A program made the translations under genes and the position numbers. The notes under the pieces are model-generated. The model made no database searches, was not told where the DNA came from, and saw nothing but the letters and a program-made list of their open reading frames with translations. This document shows positions 16,977 to 25,281 of a stretch of DNA of 64,000 nucleotides, in pieces (the stretch's first letter is position 1; the number at the start of each line of letters is the position of its first letter). The DNA is taken from the NCBI GenBank assembly GCA_019634625.1, contig JAHCBA010000010.1:1-64000 (forward strand). The letters are read 5' to 3'. Source of the stretch: Verrucomicrobiia bacterium (GTDB taxonomy: Bacteria; Verrucomicrobiota; Verrucomicrobiia; Limisphaerales; CAIMTB01).

Positions 16977-17107
16977 GCTCTTGGACAGGATCAACAGGAT
17001 GGACCGGAGCAACAGACTTGTGTGGAGCTCCCGACCCACCGCGAACCCCGCCAGCCAGACCGCCCTTCTGTATCCTGTTAATCCTGCAATTCCTGTCCGA
17101 AAATCCT
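16977..17107. repeat. inverted pair of TCCTGT-rich repeat units
   Basis: TTGGACAGGATCAACAGGAT (16981 on) faces ATCCTGTTAATCCTGCAATT (17071 on), which is followed by CCTGTCCGAAAATCC. The same motif stands alone at 21490-21513. Units of this kind are widely scattered between genes in several phyla. No coding capacity is evident. Confidence 0.6.
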
Positions 17108-17167
17108 CGGTTCATCCTTGGGGACTAGGAAGCGCCACAAGCTCACAAGCTCACTCACACCACCCGT

Positions 17168-17278
17168 CGAAACCCGCAGGGTTTCCAGAGATTAGCCGGG
17201 GGTCGAACCCGGCTTCGCGGGTTCCACCCCCGGAAGTGGATCCCCTTCCCCGGTCACGACCCCGCACGGGGTCGCAGC
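17168..17278. repeat. repeat element C, copy C1 (three hairpins)
   Basis: Three consecutive palindromes: GAAACCC-gca-GGGTTTC, then CCGGGGGTCGAACCCG paired with a degenerate CGGGTTC(C)ACCCCCGG, then CGACCCC..GGGGTCG. Other copies are at 31401, 31745 and 55660. In this copy the second stem has a mismatch. Confidence 0.85.
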
Positions 17279-17342
17279 CCCTCGCTGCAAGAATCGAGCA
17301 GGCGATGCGTCCGGCGCGAAGCAGTGACCAGGATCAAGACCC

Positions 17343-17580
17343 GTGCACCCCGGAGTCATGGGGAAGTTCCCGAATCTCGCGACCCGTCGCCTCGGAGGAC
17401 CGGCTTCCACGAGGCCGCAACGGCGTCGAGCCTTGGCTTGAACCCCAACAAGCTCGCCCCTTCGAAAGGTGAAGCGGAGTGATCAAATCGCAGGGCCGAG
17501 TTCCACGAGGCCGCAAGGGTGTGGAGCAATGGGCTGAGACCCCACGAAACTCGCCCCACCCCTTCGCTGCCTCCCCACCC
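17343..17580. repeat. two degenerate copies of element A in tandem (A2)
   Basis: An outer end (GTGCACCCCGGAGT) at 17343 is followed by an inner core from 17392 (CTCGGAGGACCGGCTTCCAC) and a second core from 17492 (CAGGGCCGAGTTCCACGAGG). The whole 16617-17727 interval is made of repeats, and no gene was recognised in it. Confidence 0.75.
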
Positions 17581-17727
17581 CCAAACCCCATCACCCTCCC
17601 CGTCCTTCCCTCAGCCTCTGCTTCATGGATCGCCCACTTTGCAGCCTGGCTACCCAACCCAATCCATCGTTGACAATCAAGAACCCATTTCACCAACCTC
17701 TTGGCAGTCTAATCAACGTTGGACCGC

Positions 17728-18348
17728 ATGTGCAGTTGCCTACAACCGATGGCGTTGCTTGTCGCGATTACGTTCCTCTTCAGTGGATGCATGACCACAA
17801 ATCACGAAGCCTCCAATCCAACCGTGCCGAAGCAAGACCTAGGCATCAACGCGCCTCACTCGACGGACCACCTTCCGATCTCGGACAAGTTGCGGCAGCT
17901 TTTCCAGGATATGGAGACCGACTTGCGTCATCCAGATGCTCGCAAAGCGAATCCTGCGGTCCATCAGAAAGGCAAGGCGACACTTCTCGGCATGTACCCC
18001 GTCCGAGCGCGGGAGAAATGCCACCTGATTGAGATGATGATCTCGGGCCTGGAATCTACTTTTGATTTTGGGGCGATCACTCAACCCAAAGAAGGAGTTG
18101 GACGTTCGTTCTGGCAGGTTCCCTGGATGGAGGCATTGCTGAGTGCGGACGGCACGAAGATTGTGGCTCGAAGTTCTGAGCTTTCTAAGCGTCCGGAGTT
18201 TTTCCGCGGCGATGTTCGAGTCGCATTCTTCATGCACGCACTCGATTTAAATCGCCCCTTGGAGACCCCGTTTGGGAGCCTAGATATTCCGGCACCTTCG
18301 AGAAAGCCCAACAGGCTGCGTGCGTTGAGATACGAGAAGCCAGATTGA
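17728..18348 (+). CDS. putative lipoprotein, probably frameshifted near its 3' end
   Basis: A lipoprotein signal (MCSCLQPMALLVAITFLFSG-C) with lipobox LFSG-C is followed by a soluble domain of unknown function of about 180 residues. It shows KATLLGMYPVRAREKCHLIE and WMEALLSADGTKIVARSSEL. The frame ends at 18348. The next frame from about 18258 to the TAA at 18494 reads LGDPVWEPRYSGTFEKAQQA followed by an Arg/Glu-rich helical stretch, and looks like the true C-terminus. I infer a frameshift near 18250-18270, by mutation or sequencing error. The start could also be 17749. GC content drops here compared with its neighbours, which suggests acquired DNA. Confidence 0.6.
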   Translation: MCSCLQPMALLVAITFLFSGCMTTNHEASNPTVPKQDLGINAPHSTDHLPISDKLRQLFQDMETDLRHPDARKANPAVHQKGKATLLGMYPVRAREKCHLIEMMISGLESTFDFGAITQPKEGVGRSFWQVPWMEALLSADGTKIVARSSELSKRPEFFRGDVRVAFFMHALDLNRPLETPFGSLDIPAPSRKPNRLRALRYEKPD

Positions 18349-18514
18349 AACGTGAATGGTTCAACCAGACGGTCGAGCGAATCGCTGCCCGCCGTGCACC
18401 TTGTCTGGCGAGTGAAGAGGGTTGGCCCTTGACTCGCGGCTGGACTGGGTTCCCCGGCACCGATCCCTCACCTCGACATTGGGCCAAACAATAACTCCCA
18501 GGACTATACAATAT

Positions 18515-18985
18515 ATGAACACGAACAACAGAAGTGTCCCGCTACTCCTGCCATTGGCCCTCCTCGCCAGTGTCGCACTGTGTCTTCTGCCATCCGGCTG
18601 TTCTCGCGATCCGGCAGGCAATGTGGAGATTCAACACGCCAGTTCTTACGACAAACCAGTGATTCACCGTCCGGTGGATTCCTCCGCGCCAGTTTATTGG
18701 GAAAATCCGACAATCCTTACGGCAATGAAAGTGGATTTCCCGGCGTGGGCTCAGGCGCGAGCCCCGATTGGGTATATGATGCGCCTGTATGTGGACGAGG
18801 CTGGGGAGACTGGAGACGTTGAGATCATCAGCAGCCAGGGGGCTGCTACCAGCAGCGAGGTCAGCGAGCGGCTCACGAAGTTTACGTTGGAGACTGTTAA
18901 GAGATTCAGGTTTGAGAGACTGGTGCAAGACGGCGAGCCCCGACCTTATACGACTGTCGTTACGGTGGTGTACCGTTCCACATGA
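18515..18985 (+). CDS. lipoprotein with TonB C-terminal-like domain
   Basis: 156 residues with a lipoprotein signal (LLLPLALLASVALCLLPSG-C, lipobox LPSG-C at about 28-31). The C-terminal half reads IGYMMRLYVDEAGETGDVEI, then S..LTKFTLETVKRFRFERLV and YTTVVTVVYRS. This follows the TonB/energy-transducing C-terminal pattern (V.v.Gkv..v.v..ssg...ld.aal.a...wrF.Pa...G.pv...v...v.F). TonB proteins normally carry an N-terminal membrane helix, and this one is lipidated instead. It may be a stand-alone periplasmic domain. It sits 20 bp after the probable true end of the preceding lipoprotein frame, so the two may form one unit. Confidence 0.6.
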   Translation: MNTNNRSVPLLLPLALLASVALCLLPSGCSRDPAGNVEIQHASSYDKPVIHRPVDSSAPVYWENPTILTAMKVDFPAWAQARAPIGYMMRLYVDEAGETGDVEIISSQGAATSSEVSERLTKFTLETVKRFRFERLVQDGEPRPYTTVVTVVYRST

Positions 18986-19132
18986 ATGAGTCGGTACACT
19001 GATGCCGCATGTCATATCGGAATATATCATGTCCCGGATGATCCCATTTTAGTAGCGCTCGATGCAGATCTTCAGATCGTCGAGCAAATTGCAGCCTCTT
19101 GCTCCTCCGAGTATCGGATCGTAAACGAATGA
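18986..19132 (+). CDS. small hypothetical protein (48 aa)
   Basis: The ATG follows the previous stop codon without a gap and the frame runs 48 residues (MSRYTDAACHIGIYHVPDDP...EYRIVNE). The composition is acidic and not biased as in GC-rich shadow frames, and the immediate junction suggests coupling. No family was recognised. It may also be the end piece of a decayed longer gene. Confidence 0.35.
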   Translation: MSRYTDAACHIGIYHVPDDPILVALDADLQIVEQIAASCSSEYRIVNE

Positions 19133-19268
19133 GGACCGAACAAATCGCTCATGCGAACGCCGGGAGCGTCAGCGGTTCATAGGCTTGGCCGTTCGGTCGG
19201 CGTCGCATAGCTTGTCGTTGGCTGCATGGAGGTCTGGACAGCGGCGGTCGGTGACGTAGTCTTGCGCC

Positions 19269-19502
19269 ATGAGTACGGCACTGGAGAAGGTCACGAGGGA
19301 TGCGGTTGATCTGCCTCGTCATCAACGCTTTGCGCTGGTGAGGTTCCTCATTGAGATGGACGAACCAGCCGCTCACGAGGACGGACAACGGGCTTGGGAT
19401 GCGGAGCTCTCCGAGCGGGTTCATGCGGTGCAGGAAGGCCGCACCGAAGGGATACCCTACGAGCAGGTGCTCGCCCGGGTGGACCGGCGACTGGGGCCAT
19501 GA
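19269..19502 (+). CDS. antitoxin of a RelE/ParE-type addiction module
   Basis: 77 residues with the pattern of the short putative addiction-module component family (PF09720/TIGR02574): LPRHQRFALVRFLIEMDEP in the first helix pair, then AWDAELSERVHAVQEGRTEGIPYEQVLARV. In that family the last motif (G...(I/V)PW(E)EV.A) is near the C-terminus, as here. Its stop overlaps the start of the toxin remnant by 4 bp (ATGA). Confidence 0.8.
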   Translation: MSTALEKVTRDAVDLPRHQRFALVRFLIEMDEPAAHEDGQRAWDAELSERVHAVQEGRTEGIPYEQVLARVDRRLGP

Positions 19503-19720
19503 GGATCGTCGTCCTGCCCGAGGCAGCTCATGAGTTCGAGGATGCGGCTGATTACTACGACGAGCAAGAAGCGGGCTTGGGACTGCGTTATCGCGACGAG
19601 GTGGACCGGCATATCCGCTGGATCGCCATGCACCCCGCCGGTCTCACACCTCGACGTTCGGCGGGAGAACCTCATTCTTGCCAGAGGACTCCTCAATCGC
19701 AGCGAAACGACGCACCCCAT
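19499..19720 (+). pseudogene. truncated RelE/ParE-family toxin
   Basis: The N-terminal half is typical: MRIVVLPEAAHEFEDAADYY, then GLGLRYRDEVDRHIRWIAMHP. After about residue 48 the expected RRF.Y.I.Y strands are missing, and the frame continues as PAGLTPRRSAGEPHSCQRTP, which is unlike the family. The reading frame runs on without a stop into the next small membrane protein, so an in-frame chimera could be made. I read it as a toxin gene whose 3' part was lost by deletion. It overlaps the antitoxin as an intact pair would. Confidence 0.65.
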
Positions 19721-19987
19721 ATGAACCGCACAGAAATTTATGAACGGCGCCATGTCGCAGATCGCATGGAAGTCCTCGCTCTTGTCGCGAGTATTATCGG
19801 ATTGGTGGCCTCAGTTTTCATGATCCTTACCTACGGTTGGCTCATTGGAATACCCTGTCTGCTACTGACTTTTGTCTGCCATGCGCTTTCCAGGATTTTC
19901 AATCTGTTGTCCGGTCTATTCGCCGGCATGCACTCCGGGTCACCCTCGGGTGGGAAGCCTGTCAGCGGGTCGCACACTCAGCTATGA
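19721..19987 (+). CDS. small two-helix membrane protein
   Basis: 88 residues; two membrane segments (VLALVASIIGLVASVFMILT and LIGIPCLLLTFVCHALSRIF) after a short charged N-terminus. No family recognised. Its stop overlaps the start of the next small membrane protein by 4 bp (ATGA), so the two are likely coupled. The ATG at 19721 is chosen because the upstream in-frame sequence belongs to the toxin remnant. Confidence 0.55.
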   Translation: MNRTEIYERRHVADRMEVLALVASIIGLVASVFMILTYGWLIGIPCLLLTFVCHALSRIFNLLSGLFAGMHSGSPSGGKPVSGSHTQL

Positions 19988-20208
19988 ATCCAAGAGACAT
20001 ATTCAAACTGGCAGTCCGGGTTCTTGGACTGATTTTTCTTTATCGCGGCTTGTCATTCTTCCCGATGCTGTTCACTGGCATATTTGGCAGTGCACAGAAT
20101 GCGTTTGCGATGATTGTCACGTGCATTTGGCCGTTGCTCGCTGCTTTTTGCCTGTTGAAGTACGCGGCTTGGATGACACAATTCTTCTATCCGGAATCAG
20201 AGTCATGA
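19984..20208 (+). CDS. small two-helix membrane protein
   Basis: 74 residues with two predicted membrane helices (VLGLIFLYRGLSFFPMLFTG and AFAMIVTCIWPLLAAFCLLK). Unknown function. It overlaps the preceding small membrane protein by 4 bp, and its 3' end overlaps an antisense integrase relic. The lower GC content matches the rest of the 17.7-20.2 kb patch. Confidence 0.55.
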   Translation: MNPRDIFKLAVRVLGLIFLYRGLSFFPMLFTGIFGSAQNAFAMIVTCIWPLLAAFCLLKYAAWMTQFFYPESES

Positions 20209-20390
20209 TTGCGACCAGCCCTGAAGGAATGTGGAGAATGCGGGGGGCGGAGCGGGTCGGGAGACCGGCCGAAGTGTTCGGCGAGCTGTCGGACGCAGGC
20301 CCAATAGGAGCGCTGACTGCGGGGTTGGAGCGGCAGCAGCGCCAGATCGTCGGCGAAGCGCTTCAGGATTGCATGGGGAGAGGACTTTTT
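20187..20390 (-). pseudogene. tyrosine recombinase (integrase) N-terminal SAM-like domain remnant
   Basis: The minus-strand frame reads HAILKRFADDLALLPLQPRS followed by QRSYWACVRQLAEHFGRSPD. This matches the core-binding SAM-like domain at the start of phage-type integrases, whose usual pattern is ..M...L.lRGlSp.TqesYl.avr.La.ymgksPd.l. There is no ATG, and the frame becomes unrelated after PDPL. The catalytic R-H-R-Y domain is absent. It marks a past mobile element next to broken toxin-antitoxin genes. Confidence 0.65.
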
Positions 20391-20479
20391 TTATGCATGG
20401 GAACCATGGTTGAGGTTGCACAGACATCCCGTGGCGGACCGCCCCGGGAACCCCGCCACGGTGAACTTTCAGGCGCCCG

Positions 20480-20641
20480 ATGACATCTAAGCGAGAGGAG
20501 GATCAGACGAAGTTGGAGACGGCAGCGTATACCGGCTACATCAGGTCTTCAGACATGGTCGAGGTCCTGGCCCGCGAATGCCTGCGACTACGGATGGAGA
20601 TCTCCGAACTCCGCCAGATGATGCGCGATCCCGTCGAATAG
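20480..20641 (+). CDS. small hypothetical helical protein (53 aa)
   Basis: A 53-residue frame (MTSKREEDQTKLETAAYTGY...LRQMMRDPVE) with a strongly helical, charged composition (MEISELRQMM) and no GC-driven bias. A purine-rich stretch precedes it only weakly. No family recognised. It lies between the integrase relic and the broken antitoxin and may be a leftover of the same element. Confidence 0.35.
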   Translation: MTSKREEDQTKLETAAYTGYIRSSDMVEVLARECLRLRMEISELRQMMRDPVE

Positions 20642-20714
20642 GCGCAGAAGTCCGAACCAGTCGGTGGACGGATTCCGCCCCTGCCCCACCCCTCGAACAC
20701 CGTACGATTCTCCC

Positions 20715-20910
20715 ATGACAGTGGCAGTTGCCGAGATTCTTCAGGAATTCGAGCGTTCGTCTGATTCCGAACGCCAGGAATTGCGCCGCGAGATCATGGA
20801 GGGTGTTCCAATGTCGGAGGACCTCACCGACGTCGGAGGACCTCACCGACGACGATTTCGCTTCCCTTGCCTCGGCATCGTTCCGCGACCTGGACAACGA
20901 GGAGGCTTGA
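20715..20910 (+). pseudogene. antitoxin gene broken by a 19-bp tandem duplication
   Basis: From the ATG at 20715 the frame reads MTVAVAEILQEFERSSDSER, then REIMEGVPMSEDLTD. A perfect 19-bp direct duplication (20814-20832 and 20833-20851, TCGGAGGACCTCACCGACG) then shifts the frame. Removing one copy restores SEDLTDDDFASLASASFRDL and then DNEEA with a stop at 20910, directly before the toxin start. The shape (short, acidic, upstream of a MazF-like frame) fits an antitoxin. Confidence 0.65.
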
Positions 20911-20911
20911 G

Positions 20912-21016
20912 GTGCCGGAGCGATGGGAGGTTTGGCAGGTGGACTTCGGAGTCACGCAGAAGGTTCGGACGGCTCTGGTGATGAGTATTCCTTACGGCGA
21001 ACAAGACAGGCTCTGA
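20912..21016 (+). pseudogene. truncated MazF/PemK-family toxin
   Basis: GTG at 20912 opens VPERWEVWQVDFGVTQKVRT, then ALVMSIPYGEQDRL and a stop. This matches the first 30 or so residues of MazF/PemK-like RNases (GEVWlVDfG...K.RPalVlS....D). The rest of the roughly 110-residue fold is missing. With its antitoxin frameshifted and the toxin truncated, the module is dead. Confidence 0.65.
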
Positions 21017-21019
21017 ACT

Positions 21020-21271
21020 ATGACCACTCGAAGACTCGCGGACGGCATCGTCCATAGGCTGCCACCGGATTTCCGGGAAGCCATCGAGGTCGATGCTGCT
21101 GCCAGGAGCCTCTGGGCCGATCTCACCCCACTGGCGCGTAACGAGTGGATTTGCTGGGTGACTTCGGCCAGGCAGGAAGCCACCAGAAGGCGCCGCATCG
21201 AGGTTGGCATCGACAAGATGCGTGGAGGGATGCGCAGGCCGTGCTGTTGGCCGGGATGCCCGCACCGTTGA
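21020..21271 (+). CDS. YdeI/OmpD-associated family protein, small form
   Basis: 83 residues. LPPDFREAIEVDAAARSLWADLTPLARNEWICWVTSARQ and the ending RRPCCWPGCPHR are the hallmark of the C-terminal YdeI/OmpD-associated (bacteriocin-protection-like, PF13376) segment, here nearly by itself. The exact biochemical role of this family is not known. The ATG follows the truncated toxin stop by 3 bp. Confidence 0.75.
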   Translation: MTTRRLADGIVHRLPPDFREAIEVDAAARSLWADLTPLARNEWICWVTSARQEATRRRRIEVGIDKMRGGMRRPCCWPGCPHR

Positions 21272-21617
21272 CGTCTGCCCATCACGCTCTGCTCACACCG
21301 AATGCCAAGGAGCCAGACGCCCGGCGGACGAGGAATGAGGCGATCGTCCCAATGGGGTGCATGCCGTTTCGAGGGTCGGGGTCGGTATCCGTATCGAGTG
21401 GAGCAGGGAGGCTACAGGATGCAGACGAGGCGCCTGCCTGCCGGGTTTCGCGGTGGGTCGAGAGCTCCCTGTCGGTTGCTCCGCTCCATCCTGTTCATCC
21501 TGTCCAAGAACCTCGGACCAATCCCCTCAGGACTGGGTCAATCGTCCTGCCCGCCCCTGCGACGGGGTCCATTTTCCCATTGCCTGACCCTGCCCCGGCC
21601 CGCGAGCTTCTCGGGCC
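21272..21617. other. intergenic region, no gene recognised
   Basis: Open frames here have no recognisable protein features. It contains a short GGGTCGGGGTCGGTATC hexamer stretch near 21373-21396 and one TCCTGTTCATCCTGTCC unit near 21491. Both belong to repeat families found elsewhere in the window. Confidence 0.6.
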
Positions 21618-22643
21618 ATGCTTCGCCTGCCCTCCATCGGCGCCGCCGCCCTGGCGATCGCCCTCGTTCTGCCTCACGCCGCCCGCGCCCACGCTCCGGC
21701 CACGGAGATGGCCGAGGCGGCCCGGGCCTTCCTCGCCGCCCTCGACTCCGCCCAGCGGGAGCGGGCCACCTACAGCCTCGAGGATCCTGAACGGTTCAAC
21801 TGGCACTTCATCCCCCGCGGCCGGAAGGGCGTCTCCTGGAAGGACCTCGGCGCCGCCCAACGCCACCTGGCCACCGCCCTCCTCGCCTCCGGCATGAGCC
21901 AGCGCGGCTTCGTCAAGGCGACCACCATCATGAGCCTCGAACAGATCCTCCTCGATCTCGAACAGGGCCGGGGTCCGAACCGCGATCCCGAGGACTATTA
22001 CTGGACGATCTTCGGCCAGCCCACTGCGACCGGCACCTGGGGCTGGCGCGTTGAAGGCCACCACCTCTCGGTCAATTTCACCCTCATCAAGGGGCACCAC
22101 GTCGCCTCCACCCCGTCCTTCTTCGGCACCAACCCGGCCGAAGTCCGATCCGGCCCCCGGGCTGGCCTCCGCGTCCTCGCCGCCGAAGAGGATCTTGGCC
22201 GCCAGCTCATCCTTCTCCTCCCCCCCGAACGCCGAAGTGTGGCCGTCTTCTCCGGGACCGCCCCGCCGGACATTCTCACCGGCGCCCAGCGCAAGGCCAC
22301 CCCGCTTTCCCCCAATGGCCTCGCCGCCGCCCGGATGAACGACGAGGAGAAGAAGCTCCTCCGGTCCCTGATCGAGGAGTTCGTCCGCCGGTCCCGACAG
22401 GAAGTCGCCGACGCGGATCTCGCCCGCATCGACGAGGCGGGCTTCGACCAGATCCATTTCGCCTGGGCCGGTTCCGTCCTTCCCGGCCAGGGCCACTACT
22501 ACCGCGTGCAGGGTCCGACCTTCCTCCTCGAGTACGACAACACCCAGAACAACGCGAATCACATCCACGCGGTCTGGCGCGACTTCAACGGGGACTTCGG
22601 CGAGGACATCCTCGCCCGCCACTACGAGGAAACCCCTCACTGA
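21618..22643 (+). CDS. exported DUF3500 domain protein
   Basis: 341 residues, starting with a signal peptide (LPSIGAAALAIALVLPHAAR, cleavage near ARA-H). The body matches DUF3500: RFNWHFIPRGRKGVSWKDL, YYWTIFGQPT..GTWGWR.EGHH.S.NFT, GTNPAEV.SGPRAGLRVLA.EED, HFAWAGS, GHYYRVQGPTFL.EYDNTQNNANH.H.VWRDF.GDFGED.L. The family is widespread in bacteria with uncertain function. It is followed after 3 bp by plsY, but a functional link is not obvious. Confidence 0.9.
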   Translation: MLRLPSIGAAALAIALVLPHAARAHAPATEMAEAARAFLAALDSAQRERATYSLEDPERFNWHFIPRGRKGVSWKDLGAAQRHLATALLASGMSQRGFVKATTIMSLEQILLDLEQGRGPNRDPEDYYWTIFGQPTATGTWGWRVEGHHLSVNFTLIKGHHVASTPSFFGTNPAEVRSGPRAGLRVLAAEEDLGRQLILLLPPERRSVAVFSGTAPPDILTGAQRKATPLSPNGLAAARMNDEEKKLLRSLIEEFVRRSRQEVADADLARIDEAGFDQIHFAWAGSVLPGQGHYYRVQGPTFLLEYDNTQNNANHIHAVWRDFNGDFGEDILARHYEETPH

Positions 22644-22646
22644 CCT

Positions 22647-23323
<677 letters not shown>

Positions 23324-23327
<4 letters not shown>

Positions 23328-24304
23328 ACGTCACCGTGCTCGGCGCCGGAGCCTGGGGCACCGCCCTCGCGCTCGTCCTCGACCAGAACGGACATCAGCT
23401 CACCCTCTGGGGTCACGACGCCGCCCACCTCGAAGGGATGGCCCGCACCGGCCGAAACGACGCCTATCTCCCGGGGCTCGACCTCCCGCGCTCCTGGCGT
23501 TTCGAACCCGATCCTCAAGCCGCCATCTGCGGGACCGACCTGGTCCTGATGGTCGTTCCCTCGAAGGCCTTCCGCGACGTCGCTTCCGAACTCCGCGACC
23601 TCCGCTGCCCGGTGGTCACCGCCACCAAGGGCATCGAACTCGCCTCCGGCCTCACCATGGGCGGCATCCTCCGCGAACTCGCCCCCCATGCCCCCGTCGC
23701 CGCTCTCTCAGGTCCCAGCCTGGCTCCCGAGGTCGCCCGGGGTGTCCCCACCGCCGTCGTCGTCGCCTCCGAAGACCCCGCCATCGCCGAACTCGTCCAG
23801 GCCGCCTTCCATCGCCCCGCCTTCCGGGTCTATCGAAGCCCCGACCGCCTCGGGGTCGAACTCGGCGGCGCCCTCAAGAACGTCATCGCCATCGCCGCCG
23901 GCATCGGCGATGGCCTCGGTTTCGGCGACAACGCCAAGGCCGCCCTCATCACCCGCGGCCAGTCCGAGATCCGCCGGCTCGGCGTCGCCTGCGGCGCACT
24001 CCCGGACACCTTCTCCGGCCTCAGCGGCCTCGGCGATCTCACGGTCACCTGCTTCTCCAAAATCAGCCGCAACCGGTCCCTCGGCGAACGCCTGGGCCAC
24101 GGCCAGTCCCTCGAACAGGCCACCGCCGCCACGACGTCCATCGCCGAAGGCGTCCCCACCACCCGTTCCGCCCTCCGCCTCGCCCACCACCACCAGGTCG
24201 ATGTCCCGATCGTAACCGAAGTCCATGCCATGCTCTTCGAAGGCAAGAGCGTCCAGGATGGCGTCCGCGATCTCCTCCACCGCGACCTCAAGGCCGAGGA
24301 CTGA
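23324..24304 (+). CDS. gpsA: glycerol-3-phosphate dehydrogenase [NAD(P)+]
   Basis: 326 residues. The N-terminal Rossmann fold has GAGAWGTALALVL (GxGxxG); KGIE, SGPSLAPEVARG.P, and LGGALKNVIAIAAGIGDGLG with the catalytic lysine (about residue 185) follow. The C-terminal domain has GLSGLGDLTVTCFS.SRNR. It reduces dihydroxyacetone phosphate to sn-glycerol-3-phosphate for phospholipid synthesis in the cytoplasm. It overlaps plsY by 4 bp and precedes thrB by 49 bp on the same strand. Confidence 0.97.
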
Positions 24305-24353
24305 GTCCGACCCCGACCGCCTTCCCCGACCCTATTCCCACCCCCCGCCCCGC

Positions 24354-25271
24354 ATGCCCACCCCGTCCGTCACCGTCCGCGTCCCCGCCAGCACCGCCAA
24401 TCTGGGCCCAGGCTTCGACACCCTCGGCATCGCCCTCCAACTCCACAACCACGTCCGCGTCACCCGGATCCCAACCGCCGGCGTCACCCTCAGCTCCCCC
24501 ATCGCCGGGGACGCCCGCTCCGGCGCCCTGGCGGTGATCGAGGAGGCGGCCGCCCTCTACTTCCGCCAAACCCGTCAACGCCCGTTCGGCTTCGACATCC
24601 ATCTCTCCGGTGAGGTCCCCATCGCCCGCGGCCTCGGCTCCTCGGTGACCGTCCGTCTCGGCGTGGTCGCCGCCCTCGATGCCCTGGCCGAAACCGGCCT
24701 CTCCCGTCAGGACCTTTTCCAGCAGGTCACCGAACTCGAAGGACACCCCGACAACGCAGCCCCCGCCACCTTCGGCGGATTCACCGCCGCAACCCTGGTG
24801 GGCCGCGAGGCGCGCTGCCTGCGCCTTCCGGTCGATCCCCGCCTCACCTTCGTCACCCTCATCCCCCCCTTCGAGGTGTCCACCAAGGCCGCCCGCGAAC
24901 GCGTCCCCGATGCCTTCTCCAAGGCCGATGCCGTTCACAACCTGACCCGCGTCAGCCTCATCACCGCCGCCTTCGCCCTGCGGGCCCACGATTCCCTGCG
25001 CGGCCTCTTCGACGACCGCCTCCATCAACCCTACCGCGAACCGCTCATCCCCCAGCTCCCACGAGTCCTTCGCGCCGGCGAAAAGGCCGGTGCCCTCGGC
25101 GGATGGCTCAGCGGCTCCGGTTCCACCATCATCTGCCTCACCCTCGATCATCCCGAGGCCGTCGCCCGCGCCATGGCCCGCCAGATCCCCGGCTCCACCT
25201 CCCGCCTCCTCAAGGCCGATCCCCGCGGCTACCTTGTGAGTCGCGCCCGACGCAGTTCTCGCGCACGGTGA
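24354..25271 (+). CDS. thrB: homoserine kinase
   Basis: 305 residues of the GHMP kinase family: VPASTANLGPGFDTLGIAL at the N-terminus, the ATP-binding GLGSSVTVRLG (about residues 92-102), GHPDNAAPATFGGF, and GGWLSGSGST near the end. It phosphorylates L-homoserine in threonine synthesis. The ATG at 24354 is chosen because the family starts here; the frame upstream is an overlap of gpsA. It is probably cotranscribed with plsY-gpsA. Confidence 0.95.
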   Translation: MPTPSVTVRVPASTANLGPGFDTLGIALQLHNHVRVTRIPTAGVTLSSPIAGDARSGALAVIEEAAALYFRQTRQRPFGFDIHLSGEVPIARGLGSSVTVRLGVVAALDALAETGLSRQDLFQQVTELEGHPDNAAPATFGGFTAATLVGREARCLRLPVDPRLTFVTLIPPFEVSTKAARERVPDAFSKADAVHNLTRVSLITAAFALRAHDSLRGLFDDRLHQPYREPLIPQLPRVLRAGEKAGALGGWLSGSGSTIICLTLDHPEAVARAMARQIPGSTSRLLKADPRGYLVSRARRSSRAR

Positions 25272-25281
25272 GACCCTTCCC

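Noticed and set aside
20203-20427. Other minus-strand frame in the integrase region (74 codons)
   Set aside because: It is Pro/Ala/Arg-rich, while the neighbouring frame shows the integrase pattern.
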